Positions 9,597-17,314 of a stretch of 64,000 nucleotides of DNA are shown here, one piece after another. Where the stretch lies: assembly GCA_027493945.1 (NCBI GenBank), contig JAOSJU010000001.1, positions 1,364,001-1,428,000 of the forward strand. The letters run 5' to 3'. How positions within the stretch are numbered: the first letter of the stretch is position 1; each line of letters begins with the position of its first letter. Source of the DNA: Burkholderiaceae bacterium. GTDB lineage: Bacteria > Pseudomonadota > Gammaproteobacteria > Burkholderiales > Burkholderiaceae_E. The position numbers and the translations under genes are program-made. The notes below the pieces were generated by a model. That model was not told the origin of the DNA. It worked only from the letters and a program-made list of their open reading frames with translations, and searched no databases.

Positions 9597-10661
9597 CTAG
9601 GCAATCTCCCTCGCGCGTGCGGCGCGGCGCGACGTTTCGAGCGCTTCGAGTTGCCCGCGATACCGAACGCCCCGCGCGTGCGTGTAGATCTGCATCGATG
9701 CCGGACTGTGGTGCCCGACGAGCGTCATGATCCGGGAGTCGTCGAGGTCGGATTCCTCCACGAGCGAGGAGATGTACTCATGTCGGCCGCTATGCGGGCG
9801 GAACCGCCTCGGGAGCAAACCTGCAGCCTTGATGTCTCGGACTGATCCGCTGTAGGCGAACGACGTGAGCTCCCCGTTTCGCGACACCGCGGGGAAGACC
9901 CATTCCGAGTCTGCGAAGGTTTCCATTTCCCGAATCGTGATGTCTTCGAGCTGATCGCCAAGCACGTGAATCGCCGCGCCGGTGAGCGGAATCGTCCGGG
10001 GCTCGTTCTTGTACTTCGTCGTGCGAAAAGTCATCTGGCGCGCATCGAGATCGACGTCGCGCCATTGCGCGCTCGCCCACTCGCCAGGGCGCGCGCCAGT
10101 CTCGCGAACGAGCAAGCAAAGCCGGGCAACCGCCCGGTAGCGGCACGTCGGATGCGTGAGCAACGTCATGAGCGCCCCCTGATCGCCGGGCGCCATCCGC
10201 CGGTTCTCGCGCGGGGCCGCCGGACGGCGCACGCCGATGCACGGATTCGCGCTTATCATCGTGCGCCTTTGCGCAAACGCGAGGACCGCCGAAACCGCAG
10301 CCACCTCGTTGCGCACCGTGTCCGGACGCATGCCCGCTTTCTGGCGTGCCAGGATCAACTCGTCGATGTCCTCGGCTGTAATCGAAGCCGGGGGCGCTCG
10401 CCCAGGCGCGCCAGGCCGGCTTTGATGTGCGTCTCCTGGGAGCGTCGCGTGCTCACCTTCTTTTTCGAGAAAGTCGCGCGACTCGAGGTAAAGCGCCCAG
10501 GCCTTCTCGAGCGTCGGCCCGGTGCGCCGGGCACCGCGCCCGAGGTACTTCGCCAGCGCCCGGCGCGCGGCGCCTTCGGTGTCGTAGGTGGCGTCCACGC
10601 GCAGGCTCGCCTGGCGGATCTGCAGGCGATAGCGGCCCGAAGGCAAAAGGTGAATTCCCAT
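9597..10661 (-). CDS. Tyrosine recombinase (phage-type integrase)
   Basis: A 354-residue integrase counting from ATG 10661 (MGIHLLPSGRYRLQIRQ), which has GGGGAG eight bases upstream. The N-terminal part is a DNA-binding arm domain. The catalytic set is visible: Arg in RETGARPGEW, Lys in TTKYKNEPRTIPL, His-x-x-Arg in HSGRHEYI, His in GHHSPAS and Tyr in MQIYTHARG. Between about 10385 and 10455 the frame looks displaced: the alternative frame gives STRRSQETHIKAGLARLGER, more typical of a core-binding domain than the GEHATLPGDAHQ reading. Two compensating indels are likely. It sits inside a mobile region next to IS66 and a tRNA-Phe scar. Confidence 0.85.
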   Translation of the reverse strand: MGIHLLPSGRYRLQIRQASLRVDATYDTEGAARRALAKYLGRGARRTGPTLEKAWALYLESRDFLEKEGEHATLPGDAHQSRPGAPGRAPPASITAEDIDELILARQKAGMRPDTVRNEVAAVSAVLAFAQRRTMISANPCIGVRRPAAPRENRRMAPGDQGALMTLLTHPTCRYRAVARLCLLVRETGARPGEWASAQWRDVDLDARQMTFRTTKYKNEPRTIPLTGAAIHVLGDQLEDITIREMETFADSEWVFPAVSRNGELTSFAYSGSVRDIKAAGLLPRRFRPHSGRHEYISSLVEESDLDDSRIMTLVGHHSPASMQIYTHARGVRYRGQLEALETSRRAARAREIA

Positions 10662-10727
10662 GTGCAACGCTCCCCGATGGCGCGCGACCCGATCGCAGTC
10701 TGTGCAATCGTGTGCAATCTGACTGCA

Positions 10728-10735
10728 GACTAAGC
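10728..10735. repeat. Left target-site duplication of the IS66 element
   Basis: GACTAAGC directly precedes the left terminal repeat and is repeated exactly at 13825-13832. Eight bases is the duplication length typical of IS66-family elements. Confidence 0.9.
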
Positions 10736-10823
10736 GTAACTGTCCGAGAGTCCCCGTTCTATCGCGCCGTCGTCATTTCGACGATCCTTGCACGCAAGAT
10801 GGACGAAGCGAGGATGCGCACCG

Positions 10824-11288
10824 ATGGGAGAAGCAACCGAGATAGTCGAGCCGGCGCCGGCCGAGACGCCGCCGCCGCGAAGGCGGATCGATTGGCGAAC
10901 GGGCAAGCAGACGCTGTGTCATCCGCGCTCGTTCTGGGAGGAGCACGAACGTCGGCGCGCTGCGAGCGGGCTGTCGATTTCGCAGTACTGCGAGCAGCAC
11001 GTCTTTGCGCTGTCGACGCAGCGGCGCTGGAGTGCGAGGCTTCAAGGCCGAGGTGCCAGGCGCACGGCGAGTTCGCCGCGTGAGGCGAAGGCGCCCAGGA
11101 GTGCGGCGGGCTTTCTGCCGGTGCCGATCGTGCCCGCGCCGAACGATTCCGGCAGTAGTGTGAACGCGCATGATGCGTGCCCTCGAATCGAGGTGCTCAC
11201 GCGAAGCGGCGCTCGCGTTCGCCTGTGCGGGGAGACGGCCGAGCGCGTGATGCAGGTCGTGATGTCAGAGCTCGCCGGGCAGCGATGA
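10824..11288 (+). CDS. tnpA: IS66 accessory protein TnpA
   Basis: A 154-residue protein starting MGEATEIVEP. The core SFWEEHERRRAASGLSISQY followed by CEQHVFALSTQRRW is the helix-turn-helix-like segment of IS66 TnpA proteins. The C-terminal part (PRIEVLTRSGARVRL) is the conserved tail domain. Its stop overlaps the tnpB start (ATGA), the usual coupled arrangement. Confidence 0.85.
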   Translation: MGEATEIVEPAPAETPPPRRRIDWRTGKQTLCHPRSFWEEHERRRAASGLSISQYCEQHVFALSTQRRWSARLQGRGARRTASSPREAKAPRSAAGFLPVPIVPAPNDSGSSVNAHDACPRIEVLTRSGARVRLCGETAERVMQVVMSELAGQR

Positions 11289-11632
11289 TCCTGTCGTCGG
11301 CGATTCGCGCCTACGTGTGCTCCGAGCCGATCGACATGCGCAAGTCGATCGACGGACTGGCAGCGCTCGTGCGGCCGATGCTCGGGTGCGACCCGTTCTC
11401 CGGCCAGGTGTTCGTGTTCATCGGGCGGCGGCGCGACCGCGTCAAGTGCCTGCTGTGGGATCGCACCGGGTTCTGGTGCCTGTACAAGCGCATCGAACGC
11501 GGCCGTCTTCCCGATCCGCAGGCGATCGCTCTTCGCGGCATCGCGATGGGCGAGCTCAGCGCGTGGCTCGAAGGCATCGATACGCACCGCACTCGCACAC
11601 TTGCAGAGGTGAAGGCGCGCCTTGTCGCATGA
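11285..11632 (+). CDS. tnpB: IS66 accessory protein TnpB (Orf2)
   Basis: 115 residues starting MILSSAIRAYVCSEPIDMRK. The motifs DMRKSIDGLAALV, FVFIGRRRDRVKCLLWD and GFWCLYKRIERGRLP define the IS66 Orf2/TnpB family, whose members are about 115 residues long. The ATG overlaps the tnpA stop. It is needed for transposition in IS66 systems, though its biochemical role is not clear. Confidence 0.93.
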   Translation: MILSSAIRAYVCSEPIDMRKSIDGLAALVRPMLGCDPFSGQVFVFIGRRRDRVKCLLWDRTGFWCLYKRIERGRLPDPQAIALRGIAMGELSAWLEGIDTHRTRTLAEVKARLVA

Positions 11633-11724
11633 AGGAGAACACGTACCTCGACGATCGTCATCGCAGTACAACGTGATGCGGTAAAGAGCTTCGTATTGCA
11701 TGGAGGATGCGATACGATTCGGGC

Positions 11725-13294
11725 ATGCTTCTCGCGCTGCCCGATCGCTCCTCGCTGCCCGATGATGTCGAGGCGTTGAAGGACCTGCTGATCGAGACGG
11801 TGCAACGCGCGCAGGTCGCAGCGCTCGATGCCAGAGGCGCGATCGAACGACTCGAGCTGCAACTGGTGACGCTGCGTCGCACGGTGTTCGGCGTACGCTC
11901 CGAGCGCATCGCGGGCCGGGCCGATCTGTTCGACGAGAAGGTCGCGCTGCCGCTACCCCCGGAGAACAATCTCACCATCACCTACGAGCGTCGCCACCGC
12001 GGCGGTGGCCGGCCTGCGTTGCCGGAGAATCTGCCGCGCGTTCGCATCGAGTACGAACTCTCGGAAGTCGAGCGCGCGCAGTTCGCCCGCGTGCAGCCGA
12101 TCGGCGAGGAGACGAGCGAGACGCTCGAATTCACCCCGGCACGCCCGGGTCGTGCTCGAAGCACGCCCGGCTGAAGTACCGCTGCGAGGACTTCGAAGGC
12201 GCGAGCACCGTGCGCACGGCCACGGCGCACCCGTCGCCCCTGCCGCGATCCAACGCCGGACCGGGGCTGCTCGCGCACGTTCTCGTCTCCAAGTACGGCG
12301 ACGGCCTGCCGCTGGCGCGCCAGGAGCGCATCTTCACCCGGCACGGCGCGGTGCTCTCGCGCAAGACGCTGTGCGACTGGGTGCTGGCGGCCTGCGAGTT
12401 GCTCGGACGGCTGCGCGCACCGCTGCACCAGCACATCCTCGGGGCGCCCGTGGTGTTCAGCGACGACACGACGCTCAAACTGCGTACCGAGGAGGTCCGG
12501 GGCCGCAGCGTGACGGCGCGCCTGTGGGGCTACGTCAGTGCAGGCTGGCAACGCAACGAATCGGATGCCTGGGTCGACTACCCCAAGGCGGTGCTCTACG
12601 AGTTCACCGAGGATCGGCGCGGCGAGCATCCGCAGCGCTTTCTCGCCCGCTACCGCGGCTACCTGCAGGCCGACGACTACGCGGGCTACCACGGGTTGTT
12701 CCGCAGCAGGCGCGTCTATCACGCTGCATGCTGGGCGCATGCCCGGAGAGGGTTTTTCGACATCGCGCGCAAGGACGCAACGCCCGGACTGGCACAACAG
12801 GCGCTGGACTGGATCCGGCAGATCTACCGCGTCGAGCGCGAGATTCGAGGGCGTCCGCCCGACGAACGACAACGCGAGCGTCAGCAACGCACCCGGCCGC
12901 TGCTGGATCGGTTCCGGCAGTGGCTCACCGGCATCGAGCGCGATCTGTTGCCCCGCGGGCCGATGGCGATCGCCGTGCGCTACGTGCTCTCGAACTGGCG
13001 CGCGCTGCTGCGTTTCACCCGCGTCGGAATGCTCGAGGCCGACTCCAACCTCGTCGAGCGTTGCATGCGCCCGGTCGCGGTGGGTCGGAAGGCCCGGCTT
13101 TTGCGGGATCGAAGCGCGGGGGCGAGGCGGCCGCAACGGCCCTGAGCCTGATCGAGAGTTGCAAGCTCAACGGTATCGATCCCTACGCGTACCTGCGCGA
13201 CGTGCTGGCCCGCATCGGCGGGCATCGCACCGATCGGCTCGCGGAGCTGCTGCCGTTTCACTGGACGCCGCTGCCTGCATCGCAGCCGGCGTAG
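11725..13294 (+). CDS. tnpC: IS66 transposase TnpC (frameshifted)
   Basis: Reconstructed across at least three indels: two near 12145-12170, where FTPAR must join HARLKYRCEDFEG, and one near 13095, where VGRK joins FAGSKRGGEAAA. Domains in order are an N-terminal coiled coil with leucine-rich LQLVTLRRTVFGVRSERI, a zinc-finger region (only partly readable), the DDE domain (VFSDDTTLKL; YLQADDYAGYHGLF; SNLVERCMRPVAVGRK) and the C-terminal IESCKLNGIDPYAYL segment. About 520 residues once repaired, normal for the family. Start at MLLALPDRSSLPDDVEAL; 11707 is an alternative. Confidence 0.85.
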
Positions 13295-13300
13295 ACGCCG

Positions 13301-13708
13301 ATGGTGCGCGCGCGGCGCAAGGGCGCGCCGAAGCCTTGGGTCGGCACGAAGATCTCGAGTACCATCGTTGAGTTCGGCCTGCCCTTGATCGCGCAGTTGC
13401 CGCCTGGACCCTCCCGGCAACTGTGCGAGCAGACCTTCGAGTTGATCATCCTGATCTGGAACGCGCACACGATGTCGCGCTTCTGGGGCGAGCCGCAGCA
13501 TCTGGCCGCTCTCGAAGACACGATTCGGAATGCGCTCGCCGAAGGTGTCCTGCCGATCGACGCACTCGAAGCGTTCGAGGCGCTCAGCGCGCGGCGTCAG
13601 CACTCGCCGTTCGCGGACGACCCCCGTGCCGTCGGGCACTGGGAGCTGCGCGAAACGGCAGCCGGGAAGTGGAACCTGCACTGCGATGCGCGCATGCCGC
13701 CGACGTAG
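13301..13708 (+). CDS. Hypothetical protein carried inside the IS66 element
   Basis: 135 residues, six bases after tnpC, starting MVRARRKGAPKPWVGTKISS. It contains a helical segment LIILIWNAHTMSRFWGEPQH and an acidic C-terminal half. I do not recognise the family. It lies before the right terminal repeat, so it travels with the element as a passenger. A nearly uninterrupted frame and in-phase spacing suggest it is translated with tnpC. Confidence 0.6.
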   Translation: MVRARRKGAPKPWVGTKISSTIVEFGLPLIAQLPPGPSRQLCEQTFELIILIWNAHTMSRFWGEPQHLAALEDTIRNALAEGVLPIDALEAFEALSARRQHSPFADDPRAVGHWELRETAAGKWNLHCDARMPPT

Positions 13709-13824
13709 TGCGCCGCACCTCGCATCGTGACGGCGCGACGCGATCTCGAAACTCGAAATCCACATCCGCGAACTCTATGTCGAATCGACGACATCGAGCG
13801 CAACGGGGATTCCCGGACAATTAC

Positions 13825-13832
13825 GACTAAGC
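13825..13832. repeat. Right target-site duplication of the IS66 element
   Basis: GACTAAGC, identical to 10728-10735, lies directly after the terminal TTAC of the right inverted repeat. Confidence 0.9.
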
Positions 13833-13841
13833 CGCGTGTCG

Positions 13842-13887
13842 CCTGAAGATCCTTGTGTCGGCGGTTCAATTCCGTCCTTGGCCGCCA
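13842..13887 (+). other. 3' half of a tRNA-Phe gene, probable attachment-site scar
   Basis: The sequence runs CCTGAAGATCC, TTGTGTCGGCGG, TTCAATT, CCGTC, CTTGGCCGCCA. This matches the anticodon loop (GAA), variable loop, T arm (stem GGCGG/CCGTC) and 3' acceptor with CCA of tRNA-Phe. The 5' half is absent, so it cannot encode a tRNA. Read in reverse it gives the NRRHKDLQ peptide typical of antisense tRNA-Phe. It lies five bases beyond the stop of an integrase remnant, the classical layout of an att site left by an element integrating into the tRNA 3' end. Confidence 0.75.
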
Positions 13888-13892
13888 TTGAA

Positions 13893-14090
13893 TCAAGGGC
13901 TTGGCGAAACCGCGCCGGACCCTTTGCTCTCCCGCGTAGCCTGATCGTAGCCGGTGAACGCATCGAGCCGGGCTGCCGCGTCCTGAAGCGCCTCCGGAGC
14001 GACGCGCGCGTAGCACTCGACCATCGCGCCGGTCTTCCAGCCCCCGAGCCGCTGCAGCTCGTAGGTCGGCGTACTGGCCTCCGTCCTCAC
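13893..14090 (-). pseudogene. Tyrosine recombinase, C-terminal remnant
   Basis: About 60 residues of an integrase tail: TPTYELQRLGGWKTGAMVEC, then YARVAPEALQDAAARLDAF. This contains the final box with the His/Trp region (LGGWKT) and the nucleophilic Tyr (VECYARVAPE). Everything upstream, including the Arg and His-x-x-Arg boxes, is missing. It is unrelated in detail to the integrase at 9.6-10.7 kb. It converges on the tRNA-Phe-like half, consistent with an old, degraded integrative element. Confidence 0.75.
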
Positions 14091-14175
14091 TACCCACCCG
14101 AACTACTACGGGGCCTTCGTCATCGGCCCCGACGGACACAACGTCGAAGCTGTCTGCCACAAGGCGGAGGCCTAA
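14083..14175 (+). pseudogene. VOC/glyoxalase-family protein, C-terminal remnant
   Basis: The frame ending TAA at 14173 reads HPNYYGAFVIGPDGHNVEAV then CHKAEA. The N-Y-Y-x-A-F-V-x-x-P-D-G-x-N-x-E-A-V-C-H string is the metal-binding C-terminal end of vicinal-oxygen-chelate (glyoxalase/bleomycin resistance) proteins. No upstream part remains; the frame is joined at about 14085 to the antisense integrase remnant. It marks the point where mobile DNA cut into an older chromosomal gene. Confidence 0.7.
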
Positions 14176-14272
14176 TCCTTCGCTGGGAGGGCCGCTGGAA
14201 ACAGATCGACTCGGTGCAGTTGATCGGCAAGGACACGCGCTGACGGCCGGTGCGGCAGCAGGTGTCGCCGAG

Positions 14273-14937
14273 TTATTTGCCGTTGATCAGAGGCGTGAAG
14301 TTCAGTTTCTGGAACCTGTCGATCATGGTCTTTGCCATGACTTTGGCATCGGCCATGCCGGTGCTGATCCACAGATCGATCTTCAGTTGGGTGGCGCCAT
14401 TGCGCGCGAAGCCGCGCAGCACGGTGTTGATACCCTTGGGGTGGCCTGCACAGTCCTCGGTATACTCTATTGCCACGATGTGACCGCCGGGTACCTGCTC
14501 GTTCTGCAGGGTGCCGACGGTTTTCACGTGGGTGTTGCTCTTCCGCAGGCGGGCCACGTGCTCCGGCAGCAACGTCCGGGCCTGTGCGACGTCGGCCTCG
14601 AACATCTGCACCGCCATGTCCAGCATGGGCGGCTCCCCCACGCCGTGTCGCCCTTGATCTCGACCCGCAATTCCGGGCCGACCGTGAAATCGCACGACGA
14701 GGAAAACTTCGGGAAACCGGCGCGCATGCCTGCGGTGAAGGTCTTGCCGAATTCGGTCTTGAACACGCCCCAGGAACTGCTGGCGAGCGTGGCCGCCGCG
14801 GGCAGCAACGCCGCGATCTCACCGGGTACCTTGTCCGAGGCATTGGCGTGGCCGGCGAGGCAGGAGACCGCCGCCAGCAGCACCGCCCGGGCGCGCGCCG
14901 ATCGTGCCCACGTCATCGATGTACTGCCCGTCGTCAT
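14273..14937 (-). CDS. Secreted protein of unknown function (frameshifted)
   Basis: Starts MTTGSTSMTWARSARARAVL with AAGGAG seven bases upstream, followed by a signal peptide ending near AGHANA. The mature part reads SDKVPGEIAALLPAAATLAS and so on. The frame shifts near 14640 from KGDTAWG to PPMLDMAVQMFEADVAQART and ends at 14273, giving about 220 residues. The C-terminal half has an alternating hydrophobic pattern (HIVAIEYTEDCAGHPKGINT) but I recognise no family. Its ATG overlaps the stop of the frame upstream, so it may be transcribed with the toxin-antitoxin pair. Confidence 0.7.
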
Positions 14938-15554
14938 CCCGTTCTCCTTGCCTGCACGTCGCTGCCACGAATCGAGCGGAGTATAGGACCAGGTTTCGCT
15001 GGCATGGAGCGGCGCAGTGAAACCAAACCGCTCCATCGAAGCCAAGCGTTACGGCTTGATGCCAGCGGCGAACTGCTGCAAGCGCAGCCCTCGGCGCGCG
15101 CCTCGGCCAGCAACTGGCTCCAGTCGTTTGGCGGGTGGCCGCCTTCCAGCATCTTGCGGAATACGCGGTAGGCATCGTCGCTACTCTCGTAGGCGCGTTT
15201 GGTGTCCCCGTCGTTGACCCACGCAAACACGATCACCTTGCTGGGGGCGTGGTAGCGGAAGTAGAGCCGGTACTGCTGGAAGAACTTCGCCCGGAACCAG
15301 TGCTTGTGGTCGTCGCCCAAGGTGCTGCCTTGGCGGTACTCTGGTCGGGCCGGATCTTGCGGGATGACGTCGAAGGCGAGCCCGGTGATCGCCGCCAGCC
15401 GCTTGCTGGCGCTCTTCTTCACGTATCCGACCGGGTCTTTTTGCTTGAAGGCTTCGACCTGCCGCGCCAGCGCCTCAATCTGTGCGATGAACAGCGGGTG
15501 CGCGAAAATCGTCCATCCGTGGATGACCAAGGGCGTGGTTTTGCCCGCGCTCAT
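14934..15554 (-). CDS. yhaV: Type II toxin YhaV (ribonuclease)
   Basis: The N-terminal 155 residues are typical YhaV: VIHGWTIFAHPLFIAQIEAL, the conserved KSASKRLAAI, then DHKHWFRAKFFQQYRLYFRY. YhaV is a RelE-fold mRNA endoribonuclease neutralised by PrlF. The frame runs 206 residues, longer than the family (about 155). Near 15085 a one-base shift would instead give EGLRLQQFAAGIKP and a stop at 15049, which fits the family length better, so the last 45 residues are probably artefactual. The start overlaps the prlF stop. Confidence 0.88.
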   Translation of the reverse strand: MSAGKTTPLVIHGWTIFAHPLFIAQIEALARQVEAFKQKDPVGYVKKSASKRLAAITGLAFDVIPQDPARPEYRQGSTLGDDHKHWFRAKFFQQYRLYFRYHAPSKVIVFAWVNDGDTKRAYESSDDAYRVFRKMLEGGHPPNDWSQLLAEARAEGCACSSSPLASSRNAWLRWSGLVSLRRSMPAKPGPILRSIRGSDVQARRTG

Positions 15555-15889
15555 TCATCATCTGCCGGCAGAGCGGCATCAAGATCGACCTCGATACCAC
15601 CGACCAGCGACTGGAGCCGTCGGACAAAGCCCGCATCCACGGTCTGCAGGCGCTCAGGATGGCTGGCAATATCGCGGGCCAGAAAGCCCAGGAAGTGGCC
15701 GAGCACCGGATCGTCAACTTCGGCCGCATTGACACGCGTCAGCACGACTTCACCGCTGGGGCGGATCGTGTACTGGATCTTGTCGCGCTTGCTGAGCTTG
15801 AGGGCGCGACGCACGGTTTCCGGCACCGTGGTCTGGTAGCGGTCGGTCAGTGTGGATTCGACGTCGATGGTGGCGGGCATGGCGAGCAT
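15551..15889 (-). CDS. prlF: Type II antitoxin PrlF (SohA)
   Basis: 112 residues with an AbrB/SpoVT-type N-terminal fold: STLTDRYQTTVPETVRRAL, then KLSKRDKIQYTIRPSGEVVL. The C-terminal part (DPVLGHFLGFLARDI) is the conserved toxin-binding segment of PrlF. It pairs with YhaV immediately downstream with a 4-base overlap (ATGA). Such antitoxins normally repress their own promoter together with the toxin; the promoter should lie in the 15890-15980 gap, where the DNA is conspicuously AT-richer (ATGGTAATGCAATAGCC). Confidence 0.9.
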   Translation of the reverse strand: MLAMPATIDVESTLTDRYQTTVPETVRRALKLSKRDKIQYTIRPSGEVVLTRVNAAEVDDPVLGHFLGFLARDIASHPERLQTVDAGFVRRLQSLVGGIEVDLDAALPADDE

Positions 15890-15982
15890 CCGGTCAAAAA
15901 AGCGATGCCTGTATGGTAATGCAATAGCCTTGTCAAATCAATGCAAATGCATTGCCTACGATGATCGCGACCTGTTCGGCGA

Positions 15983-16237
15983 TCACCCCTGCAGATCCCG
16001 CCGCTTCTCCTCGAACTCCGCCCTGTCGATCTCGCCGCGCGCATAGCGTTTCTTCAGGATGTCGAGCGCGGTCTCCGGCGGCGCAGGCGGTGGCGCCGCC
16101 GCCCCGCTCCCTGTGCCGCGCGCGAGCAGCCGCAGCAGCAGCACGATCCCGAGAATGACGAACACCCACCAAAGCAGGCCGTGGACCATGCCGATGCCCC
16201 AGGTCCAGCCCCATCCGTCCGTCCCGTACCACATCAT
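15983..16237 (-). CDS. SHOCT-domain small membrane protein
   Basis: 84 residues from MMWYGTDGWGWTWGIG. It has one transmembrane helix (LLWWVFVILGIVLLLRLLA) and a C-terminal SHOCT motif (ALDILKKRYARGEIDRAEFE). The Ala/Pro linker between them is typical. The start is taken at 16237, after GGAGGC, rather than at the longer frame. SHOCT proteins of this type often neighbour metal-stress genes, as here (ferredoxin-fold protein and a Spy-like chaperone). The molecular role is unknown. Confidence 0.85.
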   Translation of the reverse strand: MMWYGTDGWGWTWGIGMVHGLLWWVFVILGIVLLLRLLARGTGSGAAAPPPAPPETALDILKKRYARGEIDRAEFEEKRRDLQG

Positions 16238-16392
16238 CGAAGCCTCCTTTCGGCCAACGCCGAAACGAAACGGCAACAATCCGGCCAGCGGCTGAAATCG
16301 GCTCGTTACCTCTCGCGCTCAGAGTGGCGACCAGACGGACAGGGCGAGGCGCCCTGTGCGACCGAACCACATCCCCCGACAGGAGGCGCGCC

Positions 16393-16626
16393 ATGGACAA
16401 GCCCATCGTCAATGTGATCGTCGATCTCGAGCGCGGCCTCGACCCCGCACGACTGCACGAGGTCCGCTCGACGCTGGCCGATCTCGCCGGCGTCGTCCGC
16501 GCGGAACCGAGCGAGCGGCTCGAACGGATGATGCTGGTCGGCTACGACCCGCGCGTGGTCAGTGCGCAAGCGATTCTCGAGAGGGTGCGGCGACGCGGTC
16601 TGGGTGCGCACCTGGTCGGGATGTAG
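16393..16626 (+). CDS. Small ferredoxin-fold protein, heavy-metal-associated type
   Basis: 77 residues starting MDKPIVNVIVDLERGLDPAR, with AGGAGG eight bases upstream. The beta-alpha-beta pattern and the final SAQAILERVRRRGLGAHLVG resemble HMA-like domains, but the CxxC metal site is absent. It is divergently arranged with the SHOCT gene and convergent with the Spy-like gene. A structural or regulatory role in metal or envelope stress is a guess from context. Confidence 0.7.
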   Translation: MDKPIVNVIVDLERGLDPARLHEVRSTLADLAGVVRAEPSERLERMMLVGYDPRVVSAQAILERVRRRGLGAHLVGM

Positions 16627-16649
16627 CCAGCCGGCCGGGGCGGACGCGG

Positions 16650-17159
16650 CTACTCGCCGCCACCGTGCATCCACGACGGCCCCCAGCGCCTGAGTTGCTC
16701 GCGTTGCTGCTCGGTGAGGACCTTGTCGAGCCGGTCGGCCGCGTCGAGCGACTGCTCGACCGATTGCTGGCGCAGTTCGCCCAGCCGCTTGTAGGCGGCC
16801 AGGATCGCGGCGCGGTCGCGCCTGGGCGCCAGCCGGGCGTCGCGCAGCTTCGCCATTTCCTCCTGCGCCTTGCCGGCGAGTTCCCAGCGCTTCCTGCGCA
16901 GGTCGTCCTGGATCGCGAGCGCCTGCTTGCGCTGCGCCTCGTCGAGATCGAGCGCCCAGAGCGCGCGACCGATGCCCGGGCCCGTGCCGTAGCCCGGGCC
17001 GTAGCCGGGCCCGTAGCCCATCATTCCCGGCCCCCACCGCTGGCCGGCGGGCGGGGTGCCGGGTGCCGGCGGCGGCGTTTGCGAAGACTGCTGGGCGAGC
17101 GCTGCCCCAGTCACCAGCGCGAGCGCCAGGAACGTCGATCGAGGCAGGTTGAGCTTCAT
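16650..17159 (-). CDS. Spy/CpxP-family periplasmic protein
   Basis: 169 residues. Signal peptide MKLNLPRSTFLALALVTGAALA, then a Pro/Gly-rich linker with GYGPGYGPGYGTGPG repeats. The helical LTxxQ-type body follows (LDEAQRKQALAIQDDLRRKR; LTEQQREQLRRWGPSWMHGG). The family comprises ATP-independent periplasmic chaperones or metal-stress sensors. The C-terminal His-containing WMHGGGE tail and the neighbouring HMA-like and SHOCT genes suggest envelope metal stress. Confidence 0.82.
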   Translation of the reverse strand: MKLNLPRSTFLALALVTGAALAQQSSQTPPPAPGTPPAGQRWGPGMMGYGPGYGPGYGTGPGIGRALWALDLDEAQRKQALAIQDDLRRKRWELAGKAQEEMAKLRDARLAPRRDRAAILAAYKRLGELRQQSVEQSLDAADRLDKVLTEQQREQLRRWGPSWMHGGGE

Positions 17160-17314
17160 GGTGATCTCCGGTCGCGCAGATTGCGGAGGGTGGCTCGAGC
17201 CCTTGCGCGGACGGGCGTCGACGCCACCGGTAGCCGTTGGTCAGGATCCGGGGAAGCGGCTTGCAGCCGCGCCGCCGGCGGCCTCGGGTGGCTGCCGCGG
17301 CGGCAAGCCTGCGA

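Larger units (their letters stand above)
10736..13824 (+). mobile_element. Complete IS66-family insertion sequence
   Basis: A 3089-bp element. The left end starts GTAACTGTCCGAGAGTCCCC and the right end, read inward, starts GTAATTGTCCGGGAATCCCC: about 23 bases with three differences. It begins with GTAA as the family does, and is flanked by the 8-bp direct repeat GACTAAGC. It holds tnpA, tnpB and tnpC in the canonical order plus one short passenger reading frame. Removing it and one repeat copy restores the sequence running into the tRNA-Phe-like segment. Confidence 0.93.

Noticed and set aside
13597-14160. 187-residue minus-strand protein containing NRRHKDLQ
   Set aside because: That peptide is the antisense translation of a tRNA-Phe gene, a known false protein.
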